From Imbricaverruca yamaguchii (lineage: Eukaryota; Arthropoda; Thecostraca; Neoverrucidae), in NCBI GenBank assembly GCA_034440575.1, contig JAOTOL010001547.1, positions 1,472,001-1,536,000 on the forward strand: a stretch of DNA of 64,000 bases, written 5' to 3'. Under the pieces are notes generated by a model that saw only the letters and a program-made list of their open reading frames with translations, was not told where the DNA came from and did not search any database. Made by a program: the position numbers and the translations under genes. Below are positions 34,691-47,571 of this stretch, piece after piece (positions within the stretch are counted from its first letter, which is position 1; each line of letters begins with the position of its first letter).

Positions 34691-35040
34691 ACCGAGGATG
34701 CCCCGCAGGGGAGAAAGTAACTTGTGGTGCCCCCGCAGAGGAGAAGGCAAGTGACGATATCCCCGGAAAGGACAAAGTAACCCATGGTGCCCCTCTGAAC
34801 AGGTCTGACAACATTTGGGGTCCTTATGGGCCATCTCGTGGGCATGAAGATCTCCAGTGGGCCCAGCCGTCGCCGTCAGAGAGGCCCCGCATTTCCACGA
34901 GGGGTCCAGCTGTCCCCGTCAGAAAAGGACTGCAGGTCCCAGAGGAGCCATCTGCCGCCGTTAAAATGGGTCCTGCAGGTCGCCGAGGGGGTGAGATGTC
35001 GTCAGAAGGGGCCCTGCACGTCACGGAAGGGCCCTTTACT
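34690..35040. repeat. Degenerate GC-rich tandem repeat (~30-bp and longer periods)
   Basis: The first four units are 30 bases each and share GGTGCCCCCGCAGAGGAGAA and AAGTAAC-like blocks (34695-34815). Further right, the spacing lengthens and units such as GTCCAGCTGTCCCCGTCAGA and GGTCCTGCAGGTCGCCGAGG recur. Divergence is high, implying an old array. Confidence 0.6.
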
Positions 35041-35609
35041 GTAGTAACTATTACCATTCACGGCTCAGGAAACTAATATTTACCCACCCCCTCCATTTCG
35101 TCCCTTCCAAACGCGCCCCCTGCAATCTCCTCGTCCACCTGATGTGCCAGCATCACCGGGTTAATTCCCCCGACTCCTACGCAGCATCATTTAGTTTGCC
35201 TGTAGATGGCGCGCGCATGCGTTACAACTACAGATGTCGCTCTCAGCAGCACTCAGGGGCACCAAATTCGAGCGTCTGGATCAACTAATCTCCATAATGT
35301 TAAGCTCAGTATTCAGGAATATGCATAAGTTGAAGACTACCAAGAAAATTTACTTTTCACTTTCTTCCCCACCTGGTGCCAATCGAGGTTGCCTATCCAC
35401 ATGGTACCACTGGTACTTGAAAAGCAGCTGAGGAGGGAGAGGTAAGTAAGAGCTACAGTCGAACTTTTCATTACCTACACTACAAAATGAAGTTATCTAC
35501 CGCTAAGTTAATGTATGAACAGCGATTCACTGAACATTGCGCACGTCATGTTCACCCTAATCAATAGTAGTACTAGTGGTACGCTGCGATTTTACGCTGT
35601 GCTTATTTG

Positions 35610-37060
35610 GAAACATCGACACCATTTTTGGGGAGACCCAAGGGATTTATTGATGGCTTGACCAAAATTTACGTCACTACCAACAGGAATTACGGGTACC
35701 AAGCCAGATATTTTTTGGGGAGTGCTTGGCGTCAGGTTACGGCGCGTTGCGCTTATCTGGGTCCTAGCGCGATTTTGGCGTTCCCCGGCGAAAATTTTCG
35801 GTCCCGGTGCAAGTTTTTTCGTGTTCGTTATGCTATTTATAGCCCCTAATTCTATGGGCCCCGACGCGAATTTGTCTTGCCCTATAACCATTTTTGGGAA
35901 CCCCGGCGCCATTTTTGGGTTCGTGGGAGCTCACCTCTTCAGGATGGAGGGGGGATTTACCTCTTTTGAGCAAACCACTGAGGCTGTTCGACGAGTTTTT
36001 TTTTAGCAGACGATGGCACCCCTCAGAGTAGAAAGACCCTCAGCAGAATTTTCTTTCGGGACCTGTTCTGGATTTTCCAGTGCTCAGGTGGACTCGATAG
36101 AGTTCTTTTGTGATTTTTTGGGGGTCGACGTTTATTTTTGTAGCCCTCTTGCGCTAGATTTGTGGGTCCCGGTACGATTCTTTGGGCTCCCGATGCATTT
36201 TTTGGAGTGATCCAGCGTGCTCGTTTTCTGTGGCCCAACGCCTTTTAAGTGTCTTTGGCGCAATTTTTGAGGCCGCAGGGTAACATTCCAGGACCAAATT
36301 GATTTTGGGGAAGCCAGCTGCGACCTGTGGGGCTCCGATGCGACTTTTGGAGCTCCTAGTGTGATTCCAAAGGGCAGAGACGAGATATTTTTGGGTCTAA
36401 GTGCGATTTGTGGACCACGTCGTCATTTGTTTGGATGCATATCGCGAGTTTTAGTTGCCTTGACACGTCTTCGGGGGGTCCATCAAGTCTGGGTTTCTTT
36501 TGGAAGCGATTGCTGGGACCCGCCCCCCCCCTCCCTCGAGTGATTTTCCATGTCCGGACAGTTTTTGTGTGCGTTGCACCGGCTTTATTTATTGAGTGTT
36601 CCTGATGTGACTTTTGGGGCACCGGTTCGACCAGTCGGGCCCCTATCATGAATTTGAGTGGCCCGTGTGCTCCTTGAGGCTCAACGTTATTTTGAGGGGC
36701 CTCGCCGAACCTTTTGTGGTTCCAGTTGGGATTTTCCCCGGCACGACTTTTGTCTGCCTCAGCTTGATTTTAATGGCCCCGGCGCGAACTTTTGAGGACC
36801 CCAACATGATTTGCATGGGCCCATTCCGTGTTTTTGTGGCCCATCGCGATTTTCAAGGAACACGGCACGACTTTTTGTGCTCGCTGTGTGATTTTCAGGG
36901 GCCCAGTCCGACTTTTTTGGGGACGCAGCGCGATTATCAGGGACCCCGTCCCGATCTTTCGGAACCTAGCGTGATTTTGAGGGTACGGCCGATCTTTTGG
37001 GGGCCCGTTGTGTCATTTTGGGGATACCTTGCGCGACGTTTTGGGGGCCTTTCTCCCCGG
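35610..37060. repeat. Ancient degenerate tandem repeat (~30-36 bp)
   Basis: A motif close to GGCCCCGGCGCGATTTTTGG recurs dozens of times with strong divergence: for example at 35765-35800, 35880-35920, 36775-36830 and 36895-37050. The alternation of a GC-rich half and a T-rich half every 30-36 bases continues for about 1.4 kb and explains the several open frames rich in Phe and Gly/Pro. Confidence 0.65.
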
Positions 37061-40000
37061 TATCTGGCTATAAGGTATCAATGGTATTTCCTTAATCTCC
37101 ATCACACGACATAAAGCTAGACATCAACTTTGGTGGCAGTATTGAGCTTTATGCTTCCCGGATACTGAACCGAATATTATGGAGATAAGCTAATTGGAAC
37201 AACGATGGTGGTGCAAGAGAGCGCTGGTGTGAGCGACATCTGTGATCGTGTGATGTGCGCCATCTATCGAATACTAGGAACAATGTGGTAAGCGGAGGGA
37301 GAGTTCCAGAAAGTAAATCGTGTCCTCTCACGAACCAGGGAAGCACTTGGGGGTGTGGCGGGGAAATGAGAGGAAATGACATTTTTCCCTTCGCAGATCG
37401 TTGTGGCTAGATATCGCGCTGATGTTTTCTTAATTTCTGTCCGTCTTACAGTAGGTGAGCCTGTCTTATTGGGTGTCCTCTGGTGGCTCAATCAGCCATC
37501 AGGAAGGAAAATGACTTATCACTGATGCATTTAAATATGATAAGCTGTAAAACATAGAGCAAGTAATTTACAAAAAGGACGCTTCAGTACCGTAGTCTGC
37601 TGCCAGAACACGTGAGGGTTCAAGTGAAGAACTGAACAGCTCACATGTTCACCACGGGCGACAACCCAGTATCACAAATACAATTCCGCTCCATCATCAC
37701 TAATCGTAGAGAAAATGACAGAAAAATGTCATTCGCGTATCTCATGCATTTCGCCGCAAACATTGCTGTTCAGTTACCACACTGGATGAAGCCGTTCGAG
37801 CACGAAACATGGCCACCGGCGTGACCATACACGGACAAGAATTGCACTGATTCGGTGATCGACTGACACGCGTCTGACAACACAGAACAACTTTTGAATG
37901 CCAGAAAATTTGCATCTTACACAAATCGGCTTGCTAGCTCTTGCCAACTGCAAGTTATTAAGCAAGCGCAACGGGCGTAGCAAGCAAGCAAGCAAGTGCA
38001 GCGGGCGTATCGGGTCGGGTCGATCATTTCGCAAAGCTTACCCATTACACATGCAGAAAATCACGCTCGTGCCTGCTGCATTCGGCTCCAGCCCGATCCC
38101 ATGGGTGATATCCAGAACGGAGCGAAATGCGCCACATGGGACGGGTCAGCGCCCGGCCGTGCCCCGCAGCCGCGGTAGACCGTGTATGTACTTCGCCGTA
38201 CGTGTTGGGTGTCTACGACGCGGTTGTGGCCAGGGGTCGATGTTTCCCGAGGGAAGTGGGCTTTGGCTCCGCTACTTCAGATCCAGCACACGATAAGCAC
38301 ATATTGCTTGGGTTGTATGATGGACTGGTATTATGCTCACTTGACACGTCTTTATATGCATTAATCGCAGATGACGCAGACAGTTTCAAAGCATCAGGCG
38401 ATACTAAAAAATCCCAAGACTGGTCAATTGTGTCACCATTTGCATATTTGAATGTCCTGTCGCGCAACAGTCGTTCATTGCTGAACAGATACGTGCTGTA
38501 TTTTATGAATACGGCTTTTCTAGCTTTTTACTGATTTAGCTGCCGTAATAAGCAGTACGGGATGATTAACTACACAGATCCGGGCAAAATTTCATCAATA
38601 ATACCAAGGATAAATTCACGATCCAACAGGTAATGTGTAGGCTGAACGTTAATTCGTTCATTTGCGTTACATTTCAACATACGATTTCTCACAGCTTCAA
38701 GAAACTAGGTCCTGCAGACGTGTGCATGCACATACACAATTATCGTACGGATTGGGAATAAATACACACGAAACATTCGTTTGAAAACTGTCTTTTTATT
38801 GCCTCAAAACATATCATGAGGGTAAAGAATATCATCATGAAAATTCTTAAGAACTTCAGTGCCATATTTTGTTCAGCTGAAAATTGTGAGTTACATGACT
38901 AATGCTTGTACCTACCGCTGAGGACAAGACAGCCTGCGACTCACGATCAGAGCTCCTGATGTTAGCAGGTCGATGCGCACATTCGCTTAGCAACAACCAG
39001 CATTGAAGCATCCCACCAACCTTTTCTTCTTCTTTTTTCTCAATCTTTTGATCCTCTTTCTATCTCATCCATTGAGAGCTTCGAAATGCAGTGACGTGTG
39101 AGTATCGGCCTCCATGAAGCATGATATGTTTGGAAATGTCGCGTATCGTATCCCATCAGACAGAAGGTGAAAAACCTCGCGACCATTAGTGCGGCCGACG
39201 CAGTCTGCGGCTGCATTATGTTAATTGTTTTCTGTCGTCAGACGCGCAAAAACGACTCGTCTCGACCCCGTGGGCGGGCAGTACACAATGTCTGTCATCC
39301 GGTAACCTTGGTAGCGAGATCTGAATTGGTAAACCGCTCCGGAACTCCCAATAAGCCGGAACTGCATGGCCGGTGCAGTTTTCCAGCTCCGCGGGCTACA
39401 TGTCCACTCTCCGCTCCCAGTGCCATCCTGCTGGTGACTTCAGCCAGCTGGCGCCGGGTGACTTCACCGTATATCTTGACAGCACGTGCCACCACCGTGC
39501 TCGAGACGCCGCGACCCAGCCCATGTCTGCCGTAGATGCAGGCGCGTGATACGAACGCATCACCATCCCTGGGACGTTGCCGTGCCCTCGCTGGCTGCGC
39601 GCCAGCCCGAGGTACATCAACATTGCGTCAGCTGACCTATAGCACTAGAGAGTAGATACATTGCAGCACTGGGAGTAGTGTTAGAGATGCGTGACTGCCG
39701 ACCTTGACATCACTCCCACCTGACGGCGACTCAGGCCACCTGACCGCTCGGCTGCATCTGAGTCGCATTGCGCGATAGGTGGCAGCCGAACTAGAAGGGT
39801 AAGGGGAAGGAGTACGTTGTTATATTTAGAAGTCGGCACAGAGGTGTCCATAATTTTGACATGCGCATGGTAAAACGGCACCGTCAACAACAAGTCGACA
39901 ACGCACATACATGCACACAAATACTCAAATAATCACAGCAATCTGGAAATTGGCGAACGGCTATTGGTGAAGACAAGTTCTCCTTCACCTCACCCGCCCC

Positions 40001-40635
40001 TCGCCCCGCGCCCTTCGTCCACCAGGACACTACACTCATCCACCCACTTGAGTCCATGACGTCAGCTCCCCGTGCTGTGGATCGATCTGAGTTAAACAAT
40101 CGTATCAAACCGGTCTTAGTCCACCATATGAGCAATTGTAACTGCACTAACACAGGATATGCCGAGTGTCTATCAACAAGCACGATATCCACCGAATTGT
40201 GTGAGCGTATTATATCCCATGCTAGCTGTCCGGGTTTAATGCTTTTACAAAGATGGATGCCCGTTACCCATGTGGGTGTACCACACGTGCAAGTAGCATG
40301 CACCACTTTACATGAATCAGCAATACAGGCCACACGAACTATTACACAGAACTGACATGTGGTCAGGGCATGCATACCGCGCCGGCCCGACAGCTGTCGC
40401 GTGTTACAGCGGTGTGGAGTCTACCGCAAGCCAATCCAGCACATCCAGCTAATCTGAATGGAACACCTTCGAGTTTCCAACTCCGTGTGGTGATCACACA
40501 ATGCTCTCAGCGGGTTATCTATCACCAAGGCTCGTCGAGTAAAGCTTATTTCCTGTGGAAAGTGACATCCCTGTGCACGTTCTGTGCATGCCTATTTACA
40601 GCACCCCTATACCCAGGGATGCGGAGCCGGGAAAA
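37061..40635. other. Intergenic, no supported gene
   Basis: Several open frames of 60-163 residues occur on both strands (for example 39167-39535 and 39884-40375). None shows family motifs, consistent G/C third-position bias or splice context. A GCAAGCAAGCAAGC microsatellite lies at 37978-37996. Confidence 0.55.
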
Positions 40636-40636
40636 T

Positions 40637-40690
40637 CTTGGACGGCTCCGGCTCCGGCTCCGGCTCCGGGCAAAATGTATCGGCTCCGGT

Positions 40691-40721
<31 letters not shown>

Positions 40722-40778
40722 TACATCCCAAACGTGAGCCGCCCCGCTTTTGACGGCTCCGGCTCCGACTCCGGCTCC
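40637..40778 (+). repeat. GGCTCC hexanucleotide microsatellite
   Basis: Three blocks of (GGCTCC)n are separated by short unique spacers. All six frames stay open across it, giving Gly-Ser, Ala-Pro, Arg-Leu or Glu-Pro dipeptide runs. The open frames are therefore not evidence of a gene. Confidence 0.93.
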
Positions 40779-41808
40779 GCATCCATGCCTATACCGCAAG
40801 ATGACAGCCCATACCAACGGGAGCACGATTCTGGCATTCTGGGCGCACCACATTAGGATCCGCCCCCCCCCCCGTGAGATTGGAAGCTGGATGTGGCGCA
40901 CCATTATGACCGGCAGGCACGTGGATTTGCCTGGGGTATGGCAGATCCGAGCCGGTAGTGGTGCTGGCAGTAGCCACCAGGGGTAAAAACATCATCAAGT
41001 TGGTCGCCGATCAAACCGAAGCAATCGTGCGTGGTCTCTTACTAAAAAAAGCGTACAAGGAGGTAAGTGGGCAATATGAGCATGTGGCACTTTGCCTACG
41101 AATAAAAATTCCTTGCTGCACTTTGGTTGTCCTGCAACCATGAAGGACCGTATACACGAAAGATAAACCATGCATTAATTCCGATCAATATACCCGGCCC
41201 ACTAGCAGTTAAAAAACACGTTAAATTGATTATGACGAAGAGCCTTTGCCAGGTCCCATCTTATCGACTATAACAAAAACTAGCAACATTTTAAAATTAT
41301 CCAAAGCTAAACCAACATTTTAAAATTTTGCTTTAGCTTTGGATACAACATTTGAAAACACCTCAACTGTGATGCATTAATTGCTTTCCTTTGCATTTTG
41401 TCACAGTTATCAAACATTTTGACCCCACATCCTGGACTGGTACAATTTAATGACACTGGGATGGGGGTCAGCATGTAAGCTTCCCTATACACAAATGATC
41501 CCAAATTGGAGCATGGAGAGCCCTACAGCATTCCTGAGCTGTCAATGGTGGATAGCTGGAACAAGCCCCCATTGGGCAAAGCTTAAAAGCAAATTTAAAT
41601 GATTTTTAGAGAATTCCACAGTATGTCCTCACAAAACTCACTCATGATGTCTTCTTGCTATTCTGGCTATTATGAATACATATGATTTGGGTGCTACTGG
41701 CATCCATACTTTGACCTGGAAACTGTCAATAACCATCCAGTCATGCACGGTAGGTCTTCAGTGCATGTGTTTTACACTTTTATTGTGTTAAACATCAACA
41801 CTGTCAAT

Positions 41809-42702
41809 GTATGGGAAAGTGGGGAAAAGTGGACCACCCTTTCTCCTGCCTTATCCTTTTACCTCAGCCAGATTTAATTTGCCTTGTGGAAAGACCCATG
41901 GAGTGCGCATGCTTTTGGCTATTTCAGATCTCGCGTCAATATTTTAAAATGTTGTTCTTCCACTTTCCGATACAATTTGTTTCAATAAACGGAAATTTGT
42001 TAGTCTTAACAACTAGGTAAGACCGATTTTTGTTTCTAATACCTGTTCTCTAAAATCAACATTTCAGTGCTAAACAAGCTTGCAGTAGCTAGGAATCACA
42101 CTTTACAAAAATAATCCCAAGACAAATCCCAGATCCCCAAGCTTCACTTTGGGGCAAAGTAGACCACCCCTTAGAAAGCAACCCATTCTTTGCAATGGCA
42201 GATCCAGTTCCATTTTGTGGGTGCAATAGGTGGTCATAGCAACCCCCGAAATATATTATATTTGTCCCAGATTGTTATTTTGGGATTTATTTCAGGTTGA
42301 GAATCAAATAGTAAATTTCTACCTCCCTGGACATGCCTATGTCATTAAAGTGCAGCTTCGTTTGCTGAAATTGCTTGCAACCCCTATTTCTAAGACAAGC
42401 TGCCATACACAAGCCACCAAAATATGTCCCTTGACATTTGCATTTAACACAAATAGCGTGCAATTAAAATGGTTCACTTTGCCCCACAATTTTTGAAAAT
42501 ATACAAATTGTGGTGCCCTCATTGAGCAAGGATTACTCAGTTTTGTTATATAAAATCTAGATAAAATTTCCTACTTAAAGAAAGGACGACAAGACATTGG
42601 GCTCCATCAAAGAGTTGGCCATACCTCCATATGACATTTCATCTTAGAGTTACAGGATGTCAAACCTTGGGTGGTCTGCTTAACCCCACTCTCCCCTACC
42701 CA
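41809..42702. mobile_element. Inverted-repeat (MITE-like) element
   Basis: The left end reads ATGGGAAAGTGGGGAAAAGT followed by GGACCACCC. The right end, reverse-complemented, reads GGGGAGAGTGGGGTTAAGCA followed by GACCACCC. These give imperfect inverted termini of about 35 bases. A third internal copy of the motif (GGGGCAAAGTAGACCACCCC) lies near 42151. No transposase frame is present. Target-site duplications are not evident. Confidence 0.55.
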
Positions 42703-43470
42703 TGGTTTGTTTGCCTTAGAAGTGCGGGGCTTAGAAGTGTTGTGAATTTAAGCCAGCTTAAATAATAATAGGCCACTGTCCGGCATAAATTCAATTTGAG
42801 CAGGTTTTTTTCCATCCCTATGTTGAATGTCACCGTTAATTTGGCCTACTCTTCCCTGATCATTTGCACACCCGTCTTTAAAATTTCATCTGGGGAATCA
42901 CTAGGTGGAGCATAGCTCATGCATTTACACGGGGAAATAAGCATAACATGGGGGAGAGCTGGTCAAAAATTGATCAAACTAGTGTAACTGGATGAAACTT
43001 TTAAACTTTGAAAAATGAAATTTACCCACAGATTATGTTGCATTTAGATGTGCTGATCACCGGTGGCAGATCTACAGGGCCTGTTTATGAAGGGCAAATG
43101 TTGGGGAGGTAAATGTGCAAAACTGGCAAAAGTGCCAAAAACATATTGATTTTGAGAAAAATCTGTCAGTTTAGTGGGGGAGGGGACAATTGCCCATTTT
43201 GCCCTAATATACATCTACCACACCTGATTGCAAATATGTTTTCACTTAAGCAACTTTCAGCTACATCAAATTAACCTTGAAGTTTATGCTGCATGGACAG
43301 CTTTTCCCCATTTACTAACATGGCAAGCAGATGGTGCACCAGACACTGTTGTCAGCGCCAGAGGTAGGTAGACTCAGCGGCAAATTTTACCTGGTTTGAC
43401 ATGGAGGGGGCAAGGCTGGCAAAAATTCCAGAAACATAGGTGAGAAAGAAAGTGGAGAATGGTTTGCAGG

Positions 43471-43933
43471 ATGTTCGACATGATACGAAGATGTTAGAAG
43501 TGATTCGCTGCCAATATTATTTCTTTAGATTGGTTGGAAAGAGAAAACGTACTGCGACCGGTTTCTATTATAAATCATTATCAAGTATTCAAGCATCAAG
43601 CACTCAGTGCTTGACAATCATTTATAATATAAACCAGTCACAATAAGTTTGGTGAGAATGTACGACCCCAATATACCAGGAGGTGCTGGGTTTACTCAAC
43701 ATAAAAAGCGTTAGGGATCATGCTATATTATAACGTTTGGCCAGGGGCCATCATCAGGAGTGATGTGGCCCAATGTAATTATGATTATCCATTTTGTCTC
43801 AGCAATGTCTAAAACCCAGGGCATCTAAGAGCCATTCTTCGTTGTATTAAACAATAAGTTTTCTCTTTTTAACCAATCTGAACATTTAATATTGGCAGCG
43901 AATCACTTCTAACATTCATATCATGTCAAACAT
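43471..43933. mobile_element. Foldback element with Penelope-like terminal motif
   Basis: Arms 43471-43548 and 43858-43933 are inverted copies of each other; both contain AGAAGTGATTCGCTGCCAAT (or its complement). Inside, a second inverted repeat (about 43553-43585 with 43611-43640, TTATAAATCATTATCAAG type) forms a hairpin. The minus strand of 43731-43760 reads CTGATGATGGCCCCTGGCCA followed by AACGTTA. This resembles the hammerhead-ribozyme core seen at Penelope-like element termini. The canonical GAAA is reduced to AAA here, so catalysis is doubtful. Confidence 0.55.
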
Positions 43934-46900
43934 AGGTCATTATGTTTTTTTTTCATATGGCCTACAAATTCGGGTGGATGGTTATTCCCCCCCCCCCCCA
44001 ATCCACCAAATTTTCTGTAATGTCAGGAGGGAACGGATAACAGGTAATGCCTCTTTCTTGGATCATTCCTCATACCAGAGGTGATCTCAATGAATTTGAA
44101 TGCGTACAAATTGAGCCCAACTGTTTGACTTCAAGTTCAGCAAAATCAACATGCAAATCGCCCGGTTATCTACGGAGCGTTCAGAGTTGGACGGACGCAT
44201 CAAACCACTTCAATTTCAGTACTGGCAGGCTTTTGCCACCTTCAGGTACCTACCTCTACAGATGAAATCATCAAAACTCGAGAAAAACAGGTTTCCACAC
44301 CGATCATACCCGTTCACTAACAATTAGGCAACCACTTCTGTTCGTTCCACAAATGTGCGCTTCAGCGAGATTCCCTCCTCACATCATTCAAAATGTGAAT
44401 CTCTTCTTTCCCACCTCAGCTGCCCTTTCCCGACTATTTCCTGTTGCTAGTTCCTACTAAACTCGGCTCGGCGACCAGGCTGCGACGGTCGGTGATTCTA
44501 TCCTTTTTTTAGCCCATTGACTTAGCACGGGTGGTCTCCTTGCGACCACCGAGAAACGCCGACGGGCCGCGGTGGCCACCGTGGATATCTGGTATTTTTG
44601 TTAGCGTAAATTTGGTATATTAAAAATATATCTTGGATTATTAGGATGTACTAAATTAGTATTTGAAGGGCAGCTTTTTCACGTTAGAAGCACACCTACG
44701 ACAGGGCGGCCTTCGTGGGCTGCAGTTTGCGGAGTTGGATCGGACAGAGCCCAGAAGAGGTGCCACTTTTTAAAGTATAACAATCCGGCGAATGGAAGCA
44801 TCATAAAAGCACGCCGAGAACCTTGACTTCTTGGTTTTTGCGTGTGTTAGTCTTCGCTGTTGGTCTCTCAAATCAGCGTAACCTTAGCGGGTGTGGTCTC
44901 CGACGACGTCGGCAGATCGATGACTTTTTTACCCCTGGTAGCCACCAAGCTTGGCGAGCGGGTACTCCTTCGCCACGGTTATTCGAAAGCGTCCAGTTCG
45001 TAGAGGTCCCAGATACCAGACGTTCGAACCATAATCCAACAACCTGACGGCACGATGGGCACTTTTCACGCTCATTGCATAACTATCAATGAAGCATTGA
45101 CCGTAAAAGTTGCTGCAATCGTGGATCATGTCTCTGCAACTGCATCGATCAAATACCAACATCGTAAAAAAATCGACTAATCATCCCGATGCTTTCGTCA
45201 CGATTCTTATTAAGCGGGTCCGAGTATGTGTTGATGGGTCGATCGAGGGTAACGACAATCCTGACAGCCGCACACGAGTTTTTCGTCGTCGGGCACCCTC
45301 TGCGATTCTCAGTGCACGCTGAACTGACGCGTCGTGTGCGGTTCTCAGCGCACACCAGACTCGCAGGTTGTCACCGATTCTCTCGGTTTGGTGAAGCTCT
45401 CAAGATGTGTGCATCCATGGCATGCAGGTGGTTAACAGTCGACGAATACTTTTGTGTGGGTGAGTTGTTTGCAAGCCCGAACCCTCCTTTGGTATGCCTG
45501 CGTGTGCTACATCTGCTCGGTTTTTGGCTAGATACTTCATCGCTGGACAGTCGGCAAAAGCGTACTTTATAGCATAGCATAGCATCCCATGCTCTTCTAG
45601 TCACAAAGTGGGCGATATGCTCTATGTGCTAATCATATTCTAACATGTCAGTATCCATCCACAGTCATGTAGGGCAGACTTTGTCACACATTCACTAATC
45701 ACCAGAGTATCTTGAGCAACCCCATAGAACCGATCGGTTCTATTTATTATGTTATATATATAGATCGGTTCAATTATTTATTATGTCCCGGGTTCGACTC
45801 TAGCGCCACTCAGGACATTTCCCAATCCCGCGGCCCACTGGTGAAACAGTGTGGGCTGCCAGGGAAGGGCTGCCAGACACGAGGAGGGTGATGGCTGGGG
45901 TAGGGGTTGTGGGGCAGGGAAAGGCTGCCAGACGCGGGGAGAGGGACGGTAGGGGAAAGGGCCAGTGGTAGGCAAAGTCCGTCAGTCACTGGCAACGCTA
46001 AAGTTCAGCATCTCACAACCAATTATTTTTTTTAAATGCCGACACCTACACTATCCGTGTATGTGGCTGCATGACTGCCAATAAAACAAAATGTAGAGGA
46101 TGCTGTGTGACCAGTCTGCGGCGTGCTCTGACGATAATGGTTCATCCCTGGGAACAGTCCACGACGCAGCGTCGGTCAGACCGTTAGTCCTCTCACGACG
46201 TGCTCGGCAGCGGCATTTTTCAGGCGGTCAGTCTGCCGTGATAATCCCGAAGTCAGCCAGTCCTGTGGTTGACTTCCGTGCGGTCTCAGGTCGCGCTGGC
46301 CAGAGTGCCAGGTGCAGCACCGCAAACGTGCGGCCGCTGGTTCGCAGACGCGCCCCCTCCTGCCCCCCAGTCAGCCGGAGACTCGCCGCCTGCACGGCTG
46401 GCCGTATGGCGTGTCACAGATCCGGCGGCCCGATAACGCTCCCGGCCGAGAGGGATCCTCTTTCCCGGTAGTCCTTGACGGGCCCGAGGGAGTCGGCCGA
46501 CCAAGGCGAGCCGGGCGCCAAGGCGAGCGGATGGGAACACCGTCAGTGACATTCCTTCGGACGCCGCTCGATCCAGCACCGAGGAAAGCCAGACCGCAAC
46601 AAGCCGATCTTGGAAATATGACACCTGGAAAGATGCCTTCACAAGGGTCATTTGGCACAGGCGAAAGCAACCTGCATGTGATGGATAGCATGAGAACACG
46701 AGAGCCATCCGTTTTGCATAAGTGTTTGTGACATCGTGCAAGCATGTCGTTCTTCTGCTGTCTGCTGCCAAAACTGTTCCAATGTACATACTTAGCCGTA
46801 GCGTACGAAAAACATTCAGCCGGGCATCACATCCATGCTTGTTGACAGCTCCTCGCCATGGCCCCGTTAATTGCACTGTAGCAGCAGGACCACAGTGCCA

Positions 46901-47571
46901 ATAATGGCATTGTTGTGGCTGACAGACAGCCTGTAGTGTTTAACGGACAGTTCCTGTGTCTTCACACAGGGACTGGCAGTCGCATCATAAGGACAACATT
47001 ATCCAATCGTGATAAGTTGAGCTTCCCAGTGAATTCTAGGGCAGGCCAAATGGACAAAATCCCCTCTCCCAAACCTGGCATAGATATCCTGAAAATCAAA
47101 CTTACGCCGAACATATCTAAGTTAGAGTTGTCAATTAAACACCGAGTTCCAGATGTGCAAATATACCTACCTCGCATTTCAACTTAACTCGCCTTTCTTT
47201 GGCGCACGAACAAAAATCAAAATGAAAAAGTGAGAGAACAAGAAGTAAAATGGACAAATTAAAAAAGTAGAATGAGCAAAACGTCAGCAGTGGTGAAAGT
47301 CAAAACGAAAAAGTCAAAGGGGAAGAATTCAGTATGTGACCGAAAGTTAAGTGAAGAATAGTCAGCGACGTAGAAGTCAAGATAATAAAATGTTAATTGG
47401 CGTAAAACATAAAACGGGAAATAGGAAGGGAAGAAGTCAAATATACACGCCAACTAATTACCAGGACAAAATGAAAATAGGACTGTTTACTCAGTTTTAC
47501 AAGTAGCCATCATCAACATCACTTATTTATCAGGCAGTAACTATATTATCTTCGTATTGAAAACTTGTCTA
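43934..47571. other. Intergenic, no supported gene
   Basis: Open frames at 45189-45572, 46286-46876 and 46312-46731 overlap on opposite strands in GC-rich sequence, and none has family motifs. Around 45785-45990 a B-box-like GGGTTCGACTCTAGCGCC precedes a G-rich body with a duplicated GGCTGCCAGAC block, possibly a SINE relic. Confidence 0.5.

Noticed and set aside
39167..40375. Open frames of 122 and 163 codons
   Set aside because: No domain, no splice context and no coding-type third-position bias.
40546..40904. Gly-Ser, Pro-Glu and Arg-Leu rich proteins
   Set aside because: All derive from the GGCTCC microsatellite, open in every frame.
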